Source: Corythoichthys intestinalis (taxonomy: Eukaryota > Chordata > Actinopteri > Syngnathiformes > Syngnathidae). Taken from it: a stretch of 64,000 nucleotides of DNA. This document shows, piece after piece, positions 1-25,113 of the stretch. Both the position numbers and the translations under genes were made by a program. Location: positions 27,456,501 to 27,520,500 of the forward strand of contig NC_080412.1 of the NCBI RefSeq assembly GCF_030265065.1, in the 5' to 3' direction. The notes beneath the pieces are model-generated. The model ran no database searches, was not told the origin of the DNA, and saw only the letters and a program-made list of their open reading frames with translations. Numbering within the stretch: the stretch's first letter is position 1; every line of letters begins with the position of its first letter.

Positions 1-15705
<15,705 letters not shown>

Positions 15706-15960
15706 TTTTTCGTCTTTGTGGTTGCTCGTCACGTCGCGTTCCTTGCTGTGTCGCCTCCGCTTCGGTGGCTTTTACGGCTCTTCGGTGGGTGGCTAGCTCC
15801 CGAATGACAGCAGTGACCTTAACAGCGCGCCGGGATATGGAGGTTGGACGAGACCACGCCCTCTTCAACGTGATTGGCTGATTGTACCGTTAGAAGGCGA
15901 TTCGTTTGATTGGCCTGCTGTAATGTCAGTCGGCTGACGTCACTCATGCAAACGTAAATA
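15706..15960 (-). promoter_or_regulatory. pgk1: pgk1 5' UTR and TATA-less promoter region
   Basis: Immediately upstream of the start codon the sequence is CpG-bearing and lacks a TATA box, as expected for a housekeeping promoter. In gene orientation there are two CCAAT boxes (complement of GATTGGC at 15872-15878 and 15908-15914), a nearby CACGT core (AATCACGTTG) and a GC-box-like GGGCGTGG. A full palindromic cyclic-AMP response element TGACGTCA lies at 15935-15942. Sites are seen by motif only; activity is inferred. The transcription start is not determined. Confidence 0.6.
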
Positions 15961-16600
15961 CCATAGATGTTTTTTTAAGGATTTCAAACTCAAATGAGAA
16001 AATGTCATTTTTTTGTTTTGTATAAAAATATCAAGAATGAGAATGTTTTTATTATTAATGTACTCATTCTGTTATCGAAATTCTAACTCCACAAATGTAA
16101 ATTTAGCAAGCTGTTACCTTCTTTTTCTCACTTTCATAAGAGACTGTGTGCTATAAATCACTTTAAATCTGTTAGAAAAATCAAAGAATCTGAACGCGGA
16201 AAAAACACAATATTTGTAAAAAAAAAATAAATAAAAAAAAAATTGGGGGGGGAATAACTGAAGGACAACATTATTGTTTTTTTTTTTGCTCTGATATAAA
16301 TTGTTAGAATGTTTAATAATAATAATACATTTTATTTGAAGGCGCCTTTCTGGCACTCAAGGTCGCCGTACAACTATTTAAAAAACAACTAGACAAATTA
16401 ACGACTAAAAACAGTAAAAATAATTAAGTATAGAACGTTCAAAACAATAAAATACTAATTAATAAAAACAATTAGCAGAACAGTAAAACACAAAGAAATC
16501 AGGGATGATTATGAATATGCGAGTCTGAACACTGAGTTTTGAGTTTCGATTCACGGTTCGTTCGTTTCAACACCATCTGGCCATACAGCTTATGCCCCAA
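15961..16600. other. Intergenic AT-rich spacer with LINE 3' tail-like repeat
   Basis: Between the pgk1 promoter and the LINE fragments. Near 16335-16375 the sequence ATTTTATTTGAAGGCGCC followed by CACTCAAGGTCGCC resembles the 3' tail of fish L2-type LINEs. The rest is simple A/T-rich sequence without gene or element ends. Confidence 0.45.
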
Positions 16601-16614
16601 ACGCTAATAGCTGG

Positions 16615-16930
16615 GACTTAACACCACCCTGTGCAACTGGATCGTGGACTTCCTCACAAACCGCACACAGAGTGTCAGAGTGGGTAATAACATCTCCTCC
16701 ATCCTTCACATCAACACCGGGGCTCCCAAGGGTTGTGTGCTAAGCCCTCTGCTCTACACTCTGTTCACCCATGACTGCTCTGCCTCCTTCCCCTCCAACC
16801 TCATCGTCAAGTTGGTGGACGATACCACTGTTCTTGGACTTATCTCCAACAACGATGAGACGGACTACAGGAAAGACGTGCAACATCTGGCGTCATGATG
16901 TAACAACAACAACCTGGTTCTGAGTTTTTA
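16615..16930 (+). pseudogene. LINE reverse-transcriptase fragment (plus strand)
   Basis: A frame reads [16 protein letters not shown], then [14 protein letters not shown] and [13 protein letters not shown]. These correspond to reverse-transcriptase motifs ahead of and including the catalytic aspartate pair (canonical FADDT, here VDDT). The frame ends in a stop at 16897-16899, and neither the endonuclease nor the 3' part of the protein is present. It is a truncated, dead LINE copy of L2/CR1-like type (family by resemblance). Confidence 0.8.
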
Positions 16931-17530
16931 TTTCGGTGATACAGTCAGTCAGGAAGGTGGGAGGGAGGGGGGTTCGGAAGTAAGGTAGAGCTGGGTGTCA
17001 TCAGCGTAAAAGTGAAAATTGATATTGAATTTACGGAAAATGTTTCCAATGGGAAGGAGGTAGATTATGAACAGTAGGGGCCAGAGGACAGAGCCCTGAG
17101 GGACTCCGGACGTAATGGGTGATGGAGTGGATTTAAGGGACCTGAGTTGTACGTAATAAGAACGTCCCGAAAGGTAGGATGAGAACCAGTTCAACGGGGT
17201 GTGGGTGATGCCAATAGTGGATAGACGGTGGAAAAGGGTGACTGATGGTGTCAAAAGATAAAGATATGTCCAGGTGGATGAGGATGGTGAGAAATCCAGA
17301 GTCAGCTGCCATGAGGAGGTCATTGGTTGTTTTAACAAGTGCTGTTTCAGTGCTGAGGAGTGGGCGAAAGCAAGACTGGAACTGTTCATAGAGGTTATTG
17401 TGGGATAGATGAGAATGGACCTGAGCGGCAACAGTTCTTTCAAGGATTTTCGATATGAAAGGTAGGTTTGATATGGAACAGAAGTTGTTGAAATTTGAGC
17501 AGTCGGCATCAGGTTTCTTGAGAATTTGTA
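16931..17530 (-). pseudogene. LINE reverse-transcriptase fragment (minus strand)
   Basis: On the minus strand one frame gives FISKILERTVAAQVHSHL and TETALVKTTNDLLMAADS. After a frame shift near 17255 the next frame gives WFSSYLSGRSYY, GVPQGSVLWPLLF and FYADDTQLYL. These are consecutive motifs of an L2-type LINE reverse transcriptase, including the YADD active site. The copy is truncated on both sides and frame-shifted. It abuts the plus-strand LINE fragment, so two LINE pieces face each other. Confidence 0.8.
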
Positions 17531-18095
17531 CCCCCGGGCATATTTGTGCGTTTTATTTATTTTTGGTTTATATTGTTGATTGTTCACCTTTGTCTCGTCA
17601 TCATGTAAATTAAAAAAAAAAAAAAAAAAAAGATACATCCGGAGAAAAAACGTTTCTTATACAGTATTAATATTTAGACATACATAAAAAATTTTGGACG
17701 CTGCAATAAAAAAGGTTCAGGAAAACCTATGGAAGATGGTTTATCTGTTACCTTATTTTGAGTGTTCCAAGCGGTAATTTGACAAAGTTATTGAGTCGTC
17801 AGTGAAAAAAAAAAACCTAATTTTTTTGGGGGGAGCAACTATGGTTTGCCTACTGCTGTCAATGGCAACAATAGCTTAAAGGGATCCTCTGTTTTTAAGA
17901 CAAGTAATTCTTAAAAGATACGTCTTAGTATGAGTGATAATAATTTGATATTAAAAGCCCTCTTAATGTTTTTGTTTTAATAAAGTTTATAAAATTATTT
18001 TAAGTGATAGGTCGCCATTCTTGTTACGTCGCAGTGCGTGACATCACTGGCCCCGTTGCCGAAATTCCAGCGTGTCACTCGTTAGCGTTCCCAAG

Positions 18096-18316
18096 ATGTC
18101 GTCTGTTTTCCCCTTCCTATTTGAACCGGATCTGAAAAGTGAAGAGCAGGACAGCACTGTCGGTAGTTCACAAGACGAGCTTCAGGGAAAAATGCGTGCA
18201 GCAAACACCTGATAAGACAAAAGTTGGGCAAAACTGGTGATGCGAGAGAGTCCTGTTGGGAAGTCCAAATGGGAGCGAGAGTGTATGCTGTCCGGTTTTA
18301 TTAGCAGATATTCAAG
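18096..18316 (+). pseudogene. Decayed exon resembling the P2X7 C-terminal zinc-binding (ballast) domain
   Basis: The exon starts MSSVFPFLFEPD, followed by an acidic, Ser-rich stretch and then a region that aligns by eye with the cysteine-rich pattern WCxCGKCxxMPTxxECxCC known from the P2X7 C-terminus and from multicopy 'P2X7-like' fish genes. The frame is broken in this copy. The exon ends at a good splice donor (AAG|GTAAGC). A relation to P2X7 is family recognition, not a search result; the host element suggests that the domain is part of a mobile-element gene. Confidence 0.45.
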
Positions 18317-18433
18317 GTAAGCATATTGCGTTTTCAAACTTATCCCAATTATGTAGATTGTTAGCATCCAGAGCTGTCGTGTGCTTACAGTACAGGCCAA
18401 AGAGCACACCTTGTGTAATCCATGTCTTGTACA

Positions 18434-19065
18434 TTGTAACGCGTGGTAGCTAGGATACGTGTATAAAAGTACCAAAAAGGGGAGAAGCTTCCACTTATGC
18501 ACATTTATTCACAAAAAATATTTCCACCTTGACCACTCTTCATTCGGGAGCTCAGCAGTACGCAAACACGCGTTCCCTGACGAACTCCCAACATTGTTGT
18601 AAGGTCCACGTCAGAGTCACTGTCGTCACTGTAGCGTGCCATAGTGCTTTAATTATTTAGTATGATTTGGGGAAAACTCCCACAAAGAATAGTCAACAAA
18701 AAAGACTGCAATTGTAATCCAAATCCGCGTTTTTTACTCACTTGAAGATCCAGGAATTAGACCGATCCCGTGGCAATGTCGCAGCCGTCAATTCCAAAAA
18801 ATAGACTGATCCGAAAAGCCGCTGTGGGACTGCCGAATTTAAAAAATGGACAGATCCTAAACCAATATTGCAGACGCGGTGGGACCGTCGGATCCACAAA
18901 ATAGTCGGATCCCTTACTTGACTGAGGATCAAGGAAAAATGTTCGGGCGCTAGTTGTAACGTGTGGTGGGTAGGATACGTGCATACAGGGACCAAAAAGG
19001 GGGAGAAGCTTCCACTTATGCACATTTATTCACTAAAAATAATAATTCCACCTTGACCACTCACT
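18434..19065. repeat. Pair of direct repeats of about 100 bases within element T
   Basis: The units at 18434-18534 and 18953-19065 share TAACGTGTGGT-, GGATACGTG-, GGGGAGAAGCTTCCACTT and CCACCTTGACCACTC-type blocks at roughly 85-90 percent identity by eye, in the same orientation, with about 420 bases between them. The spacer has three related CGGATC/CGATCC-containing segments. The pair could be an internal duplication of T. Confidence 0.7.
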
Positions 19066-19483
19066 TCACTCCCCTTGTTTCCATTTGACTGGAAATTGCA
19101 TCCAAAAGCAGCACATCATGGCATTTTACTTCGCGAGTTTAGGCAGCAATAAGCAATTGTTGAACACGAAAGATACCAATGACGTCATCACTGCGAGCCC
19201 GCAAACCATGGCGCCAACTAACGGTCAAAATATGGATTAAATATTATAAAATATTGCCATTGATTTAACATTTTATGTATTTTTAACAACATATTTTAGT
19301 ACAAGAGAACAATTGCGGTTTATTAGAGCCTACATGTATTTAAGTTAGAGGATCACTTTAAACATCCATTATGGTTGCATTTTGGAAGTGACGGTTTTAC
19401 TCACACTGTAATATATGTCGTTTTCCAGTTAAGTAAACATATGCAAAAACCTAAAAAGAGCACCAACACATTAATCACTTTAA

Positions 19484-19489
19484 TTTATT
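19484..19489 (-). terminator. cox7b: cox7b polyadenylation signal AATAAA
   Basis: TTTATT on the plus strand is AATAAA in gene orientation, about 100 bases downstream of the cox7b stop codon, the usual place for a compact 3' UTR. Confidence 0.7.
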
Positions 19490-19590
19490 TGGACAAAATT
19501 TAAACACAAAGGCAGTTTACTGCTCATATGTACAGTTAGAACGTTAAAGATTGGGTCTTCACCATGAAGGGTTGTTTTGTTTTTCTCTTT

Positions 19591-20458
19591 CTACTCCTCA
19601 GTCTCTCTCCATGGTTTGGGCATGACCCTCCCAACAGGGGACAGATTCCAGGTGATGCCAGCCTGAGTCAACACCTGCAAGGGGGGGCCAAATGAGTCTC
19701 TCGCACATATTTTGACATTTAGTATTACAATTAGGTAATTTAACGTAATAGGTGAGTTTTACTTACGTATGACCACACTGCTGTGCAGAACACAAAACCG
19801 CCAACCAACAAACCGGTACCATACTTCGAGTGGAAGTCTTGGGGAGCGGTCGAACCGTGCCTCACTTGTCGTGCAGCTTGACCTGAAAGATTAATCACAG
19901 TTTTTTTCCCTTTTGACTCTTTTTACCATCCAAAATTTTTATTCTACTTGATTAATGTCATTTAAAAAAAATATAATCGAAAAGATTGATATTTCCCTTA
20001 AAAAAAGCTCACTGTTGCTGTTGTTTGGGTGGAGGCCGTAAAAGATGATTAACACTAATTCAAGAATTTTTGTTTTATGGTTATGACTGAGCATGTCACC
20101 CTCAGTCAGTTTATGACTTTAATACGGCGGGCTTCAGACTTAGGTAGATTCGCGAATTTTCTTCTTAATTAAAATTTCTACACAAATCAGCTTGATACAT
20201 TTGTTCATGCTTACCTGCTATGTCAATAAATAACAGCAGTACATGTTCTAAACATTTGGAAAGCATTAGAAAATCGGAGATGTTAGCATTAGCTTACGCA
20301 CTGACCGCGGTGACCCACCGGAAACAGTTTTACAGACCAACTGACGCCAATATAGCTAAATGTAGAACAAATTTAGGGAAAATGCACTTATTCTGTATCC
20401 AACAATGCCAAGTTTGCTTACCGGTGATGTTCACCGCGGCTTTAGCGAACCTGTACAT
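19591..20458 (-). CDS. cox7b: Cytochrome c oxidase subunit 7B, mitochondrial precursor
   Basis: Nuclear-encoded single-span subunit of respiratory complex IV in the inner mitochondrial membrane. Three exons: 20422-20458, 19767-19882 and 19591-19674, all with AG/GT borders and one open frame of 78 residues plus a stop (human has 80). The start MYRFAKAAVNITG is basic and lacks acidic residues, as expected for a mitochondrial presequence. Exon 2 gives QAARQVRHGSTAPQDFH and the membrane segment GLLVGGFVFCTAVWSYV. Exon 3 gives TQAGITWNLSPVGRV and ends in PKPWRETEE, matching the conserved WNLSPVGRV-x-PK-x-W tail of the family. The first exon is too short to be noticed as an isolated frame. It lies downstream of, and parallel to, pgk1's 5' side, as in the human X-linked neighbourhood; atp7a, which separates them in human, is absent here. 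Confidence 0.96.
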
Positions 20459-20746
20459 GTTGACTTGCCTTTCGTTTAGATACCCTTGAACGGCGGAAGT
20501 TCAACTGAGGCCGACGGAAATTACGTTAAGGTACGTAAAATGTGTATGAGCATGCGCAGTCCGTGTCTTCTAGTGTGCGTAGGTGAACATTGTAAATAAA
20601 TGTAGTGTTTTATTGTATTCTTCTGTCACTCATAACACAAAATACGAGTAAGTATGTTAGTCAAAGTAGAAGAAAAAATTACTATAATACAGCTTAGTGT
20701 TGTACTGTGTTTATAAAGCAAAATGTTGGCGGGTTGTGATATCAGT
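20459..20746 (-). promoter_or_regulatory. cox7b: cox7b promoter, shared with divergent tRNA-Leu
   Basis: Only 288 bases separate the cox7b start codon from the 5' end of the tRNA gene on the other strand. GCATGCGCAG at 20550-20559 fits the NRF-1 half-site core, a usual regulator of nuclear oxidative-phosphorylation genes. There is no TATA box at a sensible distance. Function is inferred from motif and position. Confidence 0.55.
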
Positions 20747-20858
20747 GTCAGGATGGCCGAGTGGTCTAAGGCGCCAGACTCAAGGACTAAATTCCTTCCG
20801 CATAATCGGGTATTCTGGTCTCCGAATGGAGGCGTGGGTTCGAATCCCACTTCTGACA
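20747..20858 (+). tRNA. tRNA-Leu, anticodon CAA, with a 28-base intron
   Basis: The acceptor stem GTCAGGA pairs with TTCTGAC. The A box TGGCCGAGTGG and B box GGTTCGAATCC are intact, and a long class-II variable arm is present. The anticodon stem is CCAGA/TCTGG with loop CT-CAA-GT. Exon 1 is 20747-20784 and exon 2 is 20813-20858; the intron at 20785-20812 interrupts directly after position 37, the canonical site. Removing it gives an 84-nucleotide Leu tRNA. Every stem can pair and a Pol III terminator follows, so it looks functional. Confidence 0.97.
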
Positions 20859-20863
20859 CAACC

Positions 20864-20871
20864 TTTTTTTT
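20864..20871 (+). terminator. Pol III oligo-T terminator of tRNA-Leu
   Basis: A run of eight T residues begins five bases after the tRNA 3' end, ideal for RNA polymerase III termination. Confidence 0.9.
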
Positions 20872-21093
20872 CTTAGGAAAGTAAATAATTATTGTTTACG
20901 CGTTTGCTTTCGTAAATCACTTGTATTTTGATTTTTAATTTGAATTTCAAGGTATATTAAATTTGAACGCTCCATAAATGAAGTAAAGTTTCACTGTTCG
21001 TTGTTGTCAATCTGGTCCTACTGTCGGAAATCATTTTTGCAGCACTTTGATAATTGTGAATAATCTCATTGCCTGCCATGGACAACCATGGAC

Positions 21094-22275
21094 CAGTGGC
21101 GCCTCCAGAAATTTTTCATAGGGGTGGCCAGTTGGGGCCACTTAAAATCTTGGGGTGCCCAAAACGAAAAGCCATAATTTTAGGTTTTCATTATATTATT
21201 GCAGTAAAAAGGTCAGGGGAAAACTATCAGAAAGACTTAAGGACACGGCTACTGATATATTTTGGTGTATTGTGTAATATTTGATGTTACTAATGATTTA
21301 ATGTGCATAGTCCATAACTGTCCAGTCAAAATTTTGAGTTCCACAACAATTCTGTTTTATTGTGTTATGTATATATTAGGCATACGGTGTACATTTACCT
21401 AGGTCTGTCAAACGATTATAATTTTTAATCGAGTTAATCACAGTTTAAAAATTAATTAATCGTAATTAATCACAATTCAAGCCATCTCTAAAATATGCCA
21501 TATTTTTCTATATTGTTGGAATGGAAAGATAAGACAAGTTGGATATATACATTCATAATACTGTACATAAGTACTGTATTTGTTTATTATAACAATAAAT
21601 CCACAAGATGGTATTAACATTATTAACATTCTTTCTGTGAAAGTGATCCACGGATAGAAAGACTTGTAATTTTTAAAGGATAAATGTGAGTTTGTATATT
21701 GTGACTAAATATTGCCATCTAGTGTATTTGTTGAGCTTTCAGTAAATGATACTGTATCGACTTAACTGTTCTGCCCAAATGCATGATGGGAAGTGGTGCA
21801 ACCATGACTGTGTATGGTGGCTGCAAATGATATATCTTCTCTGCGTTGGGTACACTACCGGGTGTTTAGAAAAAGATCAACTCCTGTCATTCTTCCCCAC
21901 AATATTTATAGTTGCTGTGGGAGAGATGACAAAGCTTTTGCCAATTAAAAGCACAGCTCCAATGAATGCTTGTATCTACTCCACTCACTTGACACTGCCT
22001 CTTATCTCTGTATAGAAGTAAAATGGCGCCATTGTAGGCCATTCGCGGCAATGCGCGAGTGAGTCGTACCGCGACTGCGTGATTAATTTAAAAAATTAAT
22101 TACCGTCCGTTGACGCGATAAATTTGACAGCCCTACATTTAACAAAACAAAATAAATGCATTCATTTGGGATGAAATGCATAACTGATGCTACAACAATC
22201 TAACGATATACTGGCAAGCAGGGTGGCCAACCAATTTATAAGGGTGGCCGTGGCCACCCCCTGGTGGCGCCACTG
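21094..22275. mobile_element. hAT-type element U with nested element V1
   Basis: The ends CAGTGGCGCCTCC and TGGTGGCGCCACTG form an inverted pair; just inside, GGGGTGGCCA and GTGGCCACCCC also pair. The flanks CCATGGAC (21086-21093) and CAATGGAC (22276-22283) match at 7 of 8 bases. Family V copy 1 is inserted at 21400-22135. Confidence 0.8.
21400..22135. mobile_element. hAT-type element, family V, copy 1 (nested in U)
   Basis: It begins TAGGTCTGTCAAACGATTA and ends AATTTGACAGCCCTA, an inverted pair. The flanks CATTTACC (21392-21399) and CATTTAAC (22136-22143) match at 7 of 8. A second copy is at 40075-40703, and a fragment sharing the CCATGGATCGCTTTA block lies near 57935-58075. Confidence 0.85.
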
Positions 22276-22283
22276 CAATGGAC

Positions 22284-23743
22284 GTCCAATTAATTTAACT
22301 GCATGCTCATCTTTCAGTACCATTGACGGCACTAGACGTCTAATCCATTTGACTGAGAGGGATGAATGTTGGCTTTAGTCATTTAAACTCATCATACAAT
22401 TTTCCAATACTCAAATTGTAATTATTTAAGTCAAAATAACAATTTCAGCTCGACTTTTTTTTCATTATTGCTCAATGTCATGATATACTCATGACTGAAC
22501 TTTGTTTTTGCTTTGAAATGCCCGCAAAAGTGGAAGTCACGAGCACCGTATAAACTCAACTCGACAAGTTTTGCAGATAGTGCCGATTCCTCAAAAATAG
22601 ACTAACCAAGATATTTCAGGATCTCTGCAGGTTTCAACAAGCTAAATTGAAGACTTTTTAAAGACCATAATAAATACAATTTAAGAACCACTTCGCATTA
22701 ATACTAGAGAAAAGTACAAAAGACCTGGAAGGCCAGGAATTACTTGCAAAGTATAGCAATTTATTTCTCAAATAGCTCTGTTGTGAATCAATCAAGACTT
22801 GACAAACCCGACAGCCAATAGCCGTTGGCCACTTACCCATGGATGCAAATTCTGTAATTCGGTTTATTCATAAATCTTCTCAGCTGCTATGCTAAACTAC
22901 AGTGTCAACACACAATTGCACGTGCAGACACTGCAAATTTATAACGTCTCAGATTATTTCTCTTAAATCTAGTCCAATCGTTTCTTCCATCTTGTTTTGC
23001 TTTTTAAAGACAAATTAACAGATTAATTTGTCAGATGATTCCATTTTAGGTAAATATTACTATTTGTTCTCACTAAACCAGTGCTTCTCAAATATATTAT
23101 TACCCCCGCCTCCAGGAAGACGTAAAAGTTTCGTGCCCACCGAACTCTGCCGCCATTGTAAATTCTATTATTTGTCTATATACAGTAAGTACACCTCTGC
23201 ATACCATTGTGTCCTTGTTAATATTAAAGAAAAAAAAAGTAATAGATAATATTTGAAACAGAAATGATTTAAAGCGCCATCAGTTTGCCTGAATTTAAAA
23301 AGGTCAGAAATTCAAGTTCAAATTGCAACATTAACTCATGAGGAGAATATGCTGGACAATTTGATAGTTCCGCTTTGCAGTTACGTTACTATGTCCCCAA
23401 AAATCGAAACATTTAAACCGAAACCGGAGTTTATACATGTTCTAAATAAGTCATTATATTTGTAAGACCTTCCACGATCTTATTGAAGAAATTTTGAGAT
23501 TTTAGGAGAACTTGACACATTTTAAGGCCTTAAATTCAAATGGATTTAAGACTTCAGGCTTTTTAATACCTTGCAGATACCCTGTATTTATCAACGCTTT
23601 CAGTACAATTTTCATGTAAAACAAACAATAAAACCATGCGAATACCAAATTGTGTATTTAAAACAACCACATAACTTTTCCTTTTGCAAGCATGATGCTA
23701 ACATGCAATGCAAAATACTGTAGCCGTGCTATGGAATAGCAGC
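22284..23743. other. Intergenic spacer between element U and the Tc1 remnant
   Basis: AT-rich sequence with degenerate dispersed repeats (GACGTCTAATCCATTTGACT near 22340). No credible exon, RNA gene or intact element end was found. Confidence 0.4.
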
Positions 23744-23745
23744 TA

Positions 23746-24527
23746 CACTGCTGGCCAAAAGTATTGGCACCCTTGCAGTTCTGTCAGATAATGCTGAATT
23801 TCTCCCAGAAAATGATTGCAATTACAAATGCTTAGGTAGTAATACCATAATTGATTTTGCTTACAATGAAAAAAAAAAAACAAATGAAAATGGAGAAATC
23901 AAATAAATCATGATAATTTTACACAAAACTCACACAAAAATGGGCAGTACAAAAGTATTGCCACCCTTTGAAAAATTATGTGATGCTTCTCTAATTTGTG
24001 TAATTAACAGCACCTGTTATTTACCTGTGGCACATAACAGGTGGTGGCAATAACTAAATCACACTTGCAGCCAGTTAAAATGGATTAAAGTGGACCCAAC
24101 CTGTCTTGTGTCCTTGTGTGTACCACATTGAGCATGGAGAAAAGAAAAGACCAAAGAACTGTCTGAGGACTTGAGAAGCAAAATTTTGAGGCAGCATGGG
24201 CAATCTCAAGGCTACAAGTCCATCTCCAAAGACCTGAATGTTCCTGTGTCTACAAGCTGTGTCTCCCTCAGAGGTCATGGGTCTTCCAGCAGGACAATGA
24301 CCCGAAAGCACGAGAAAATGGTTTGAGAGAAAGCACTGGAGACTTCTAAAGTGGCCAGCAATGAGTCCAGACCTAAATCCCATAGAACACCTCTGGAGAG
24401 ATCTAAAAAAGGGGAGTTTGGAGAAGGCACCCTTTAAATCTCAGCGACCTGGGCTAATAATTTTCTAGGAGAAACTGAGCATTATCTGACAGAATTGCAG
24501 GGGTGCCAATACTTTTGGCCAGCAATG
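23746..24527 (+). mobile_element. Internally deleted Tc1-like transposon, second Tc1 family
   Basis: TA flanks both sides (23744-23745, 24528-24529). The ends CACTGCTGGCCAAAAGTATT and, inverted, CATTGCTGGCCAAAAGTATT pair, with GGCACCC following on each side. Inside, CTTCCAGCAGGACAATGACC encodes FQQDNDP, the block around the second catalytic aspartate of a DD34E Tc1 transposase, and LNPIEHLWRDLK follows in a nearby frame, holding the catalytic glutamate. Most of the transposase is deleted, so this is a dead or non-autonomous copy. Confidence 0.9.
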
Positions 24528-25113
24528 TAAGTGGTGGAATAACTAAATTAATGTAAAACACCGTTGTTTAATAATCAAACATCAAGAATAGACTATTTAT
24601 TTTGGTTTACACTGGTTTATTTATTAAATTGATATCATCTGCAGGCTTGCAATATTATAACATTCATTCTGTGTGTGCAAACATCAAAAAATGTTATCAG
24701 ATCAATGAATTTATATTAAAGTAGACCATGTGATGTATTTTAACTGGAATGACAGCTGAAAAAGCAAAGCATGATTTGAAATGCTTGGTCCCAAAAAAAT
24801 ATATCCTTAACTGCTTACATTCGTTCTGATTGGCCCCTCTTTCCTTTCAGGAGGGTTGTGCGTCCGTGCCGCCTCGGCATCAAGTCATCCATGACCCACA
24901 ATCATTAACCACACACCTAATTAAACACTTTTTGCAAAACAACGATCCAGTTCACACTTACGACATCAGGGGGCAGCACAAACAAAAGGCAGGTTTCACT
25001 GTACGTAACCTACCGCTACCTTTGTGTGAACAGCATTTCAATAACAACACGCATGATACAGCATTAAGGCGTCGGCATCTGTTTCCACCTCACTACCCTC
25101 CATGTTTTATTCT

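Larger units (their letters stand above)
17880..19357 (+). mobile_element. TTAA-flanked element T carrying a P2X7-ballast-like exon
   Basis: TTAA is found at both borders (17876-17879, 19358-19361). The ends are AGGGATCCTCT on the left and, inverted, AGTGATCCTCT on the right (10 of 11). TTAA duplication points to the piggyBac/Kolobok group. Inside are a CpG-bearing leader near 18010-18095, an ATG at 18096 and a putative coding exon to a GT donor after 18316. Two direct repeats of about 100 bases lie at 18434 and 18953. No transposase was recognised. Confidence 0.6.

Noticed and set aside
18434-19065. Direct repeats considered as LTRs of a small retroelement
   Set aside because: They are about 100 bases, internal to a TTAA-flanked element, without TG...CA ends, primer-binding site or polypurine tract.
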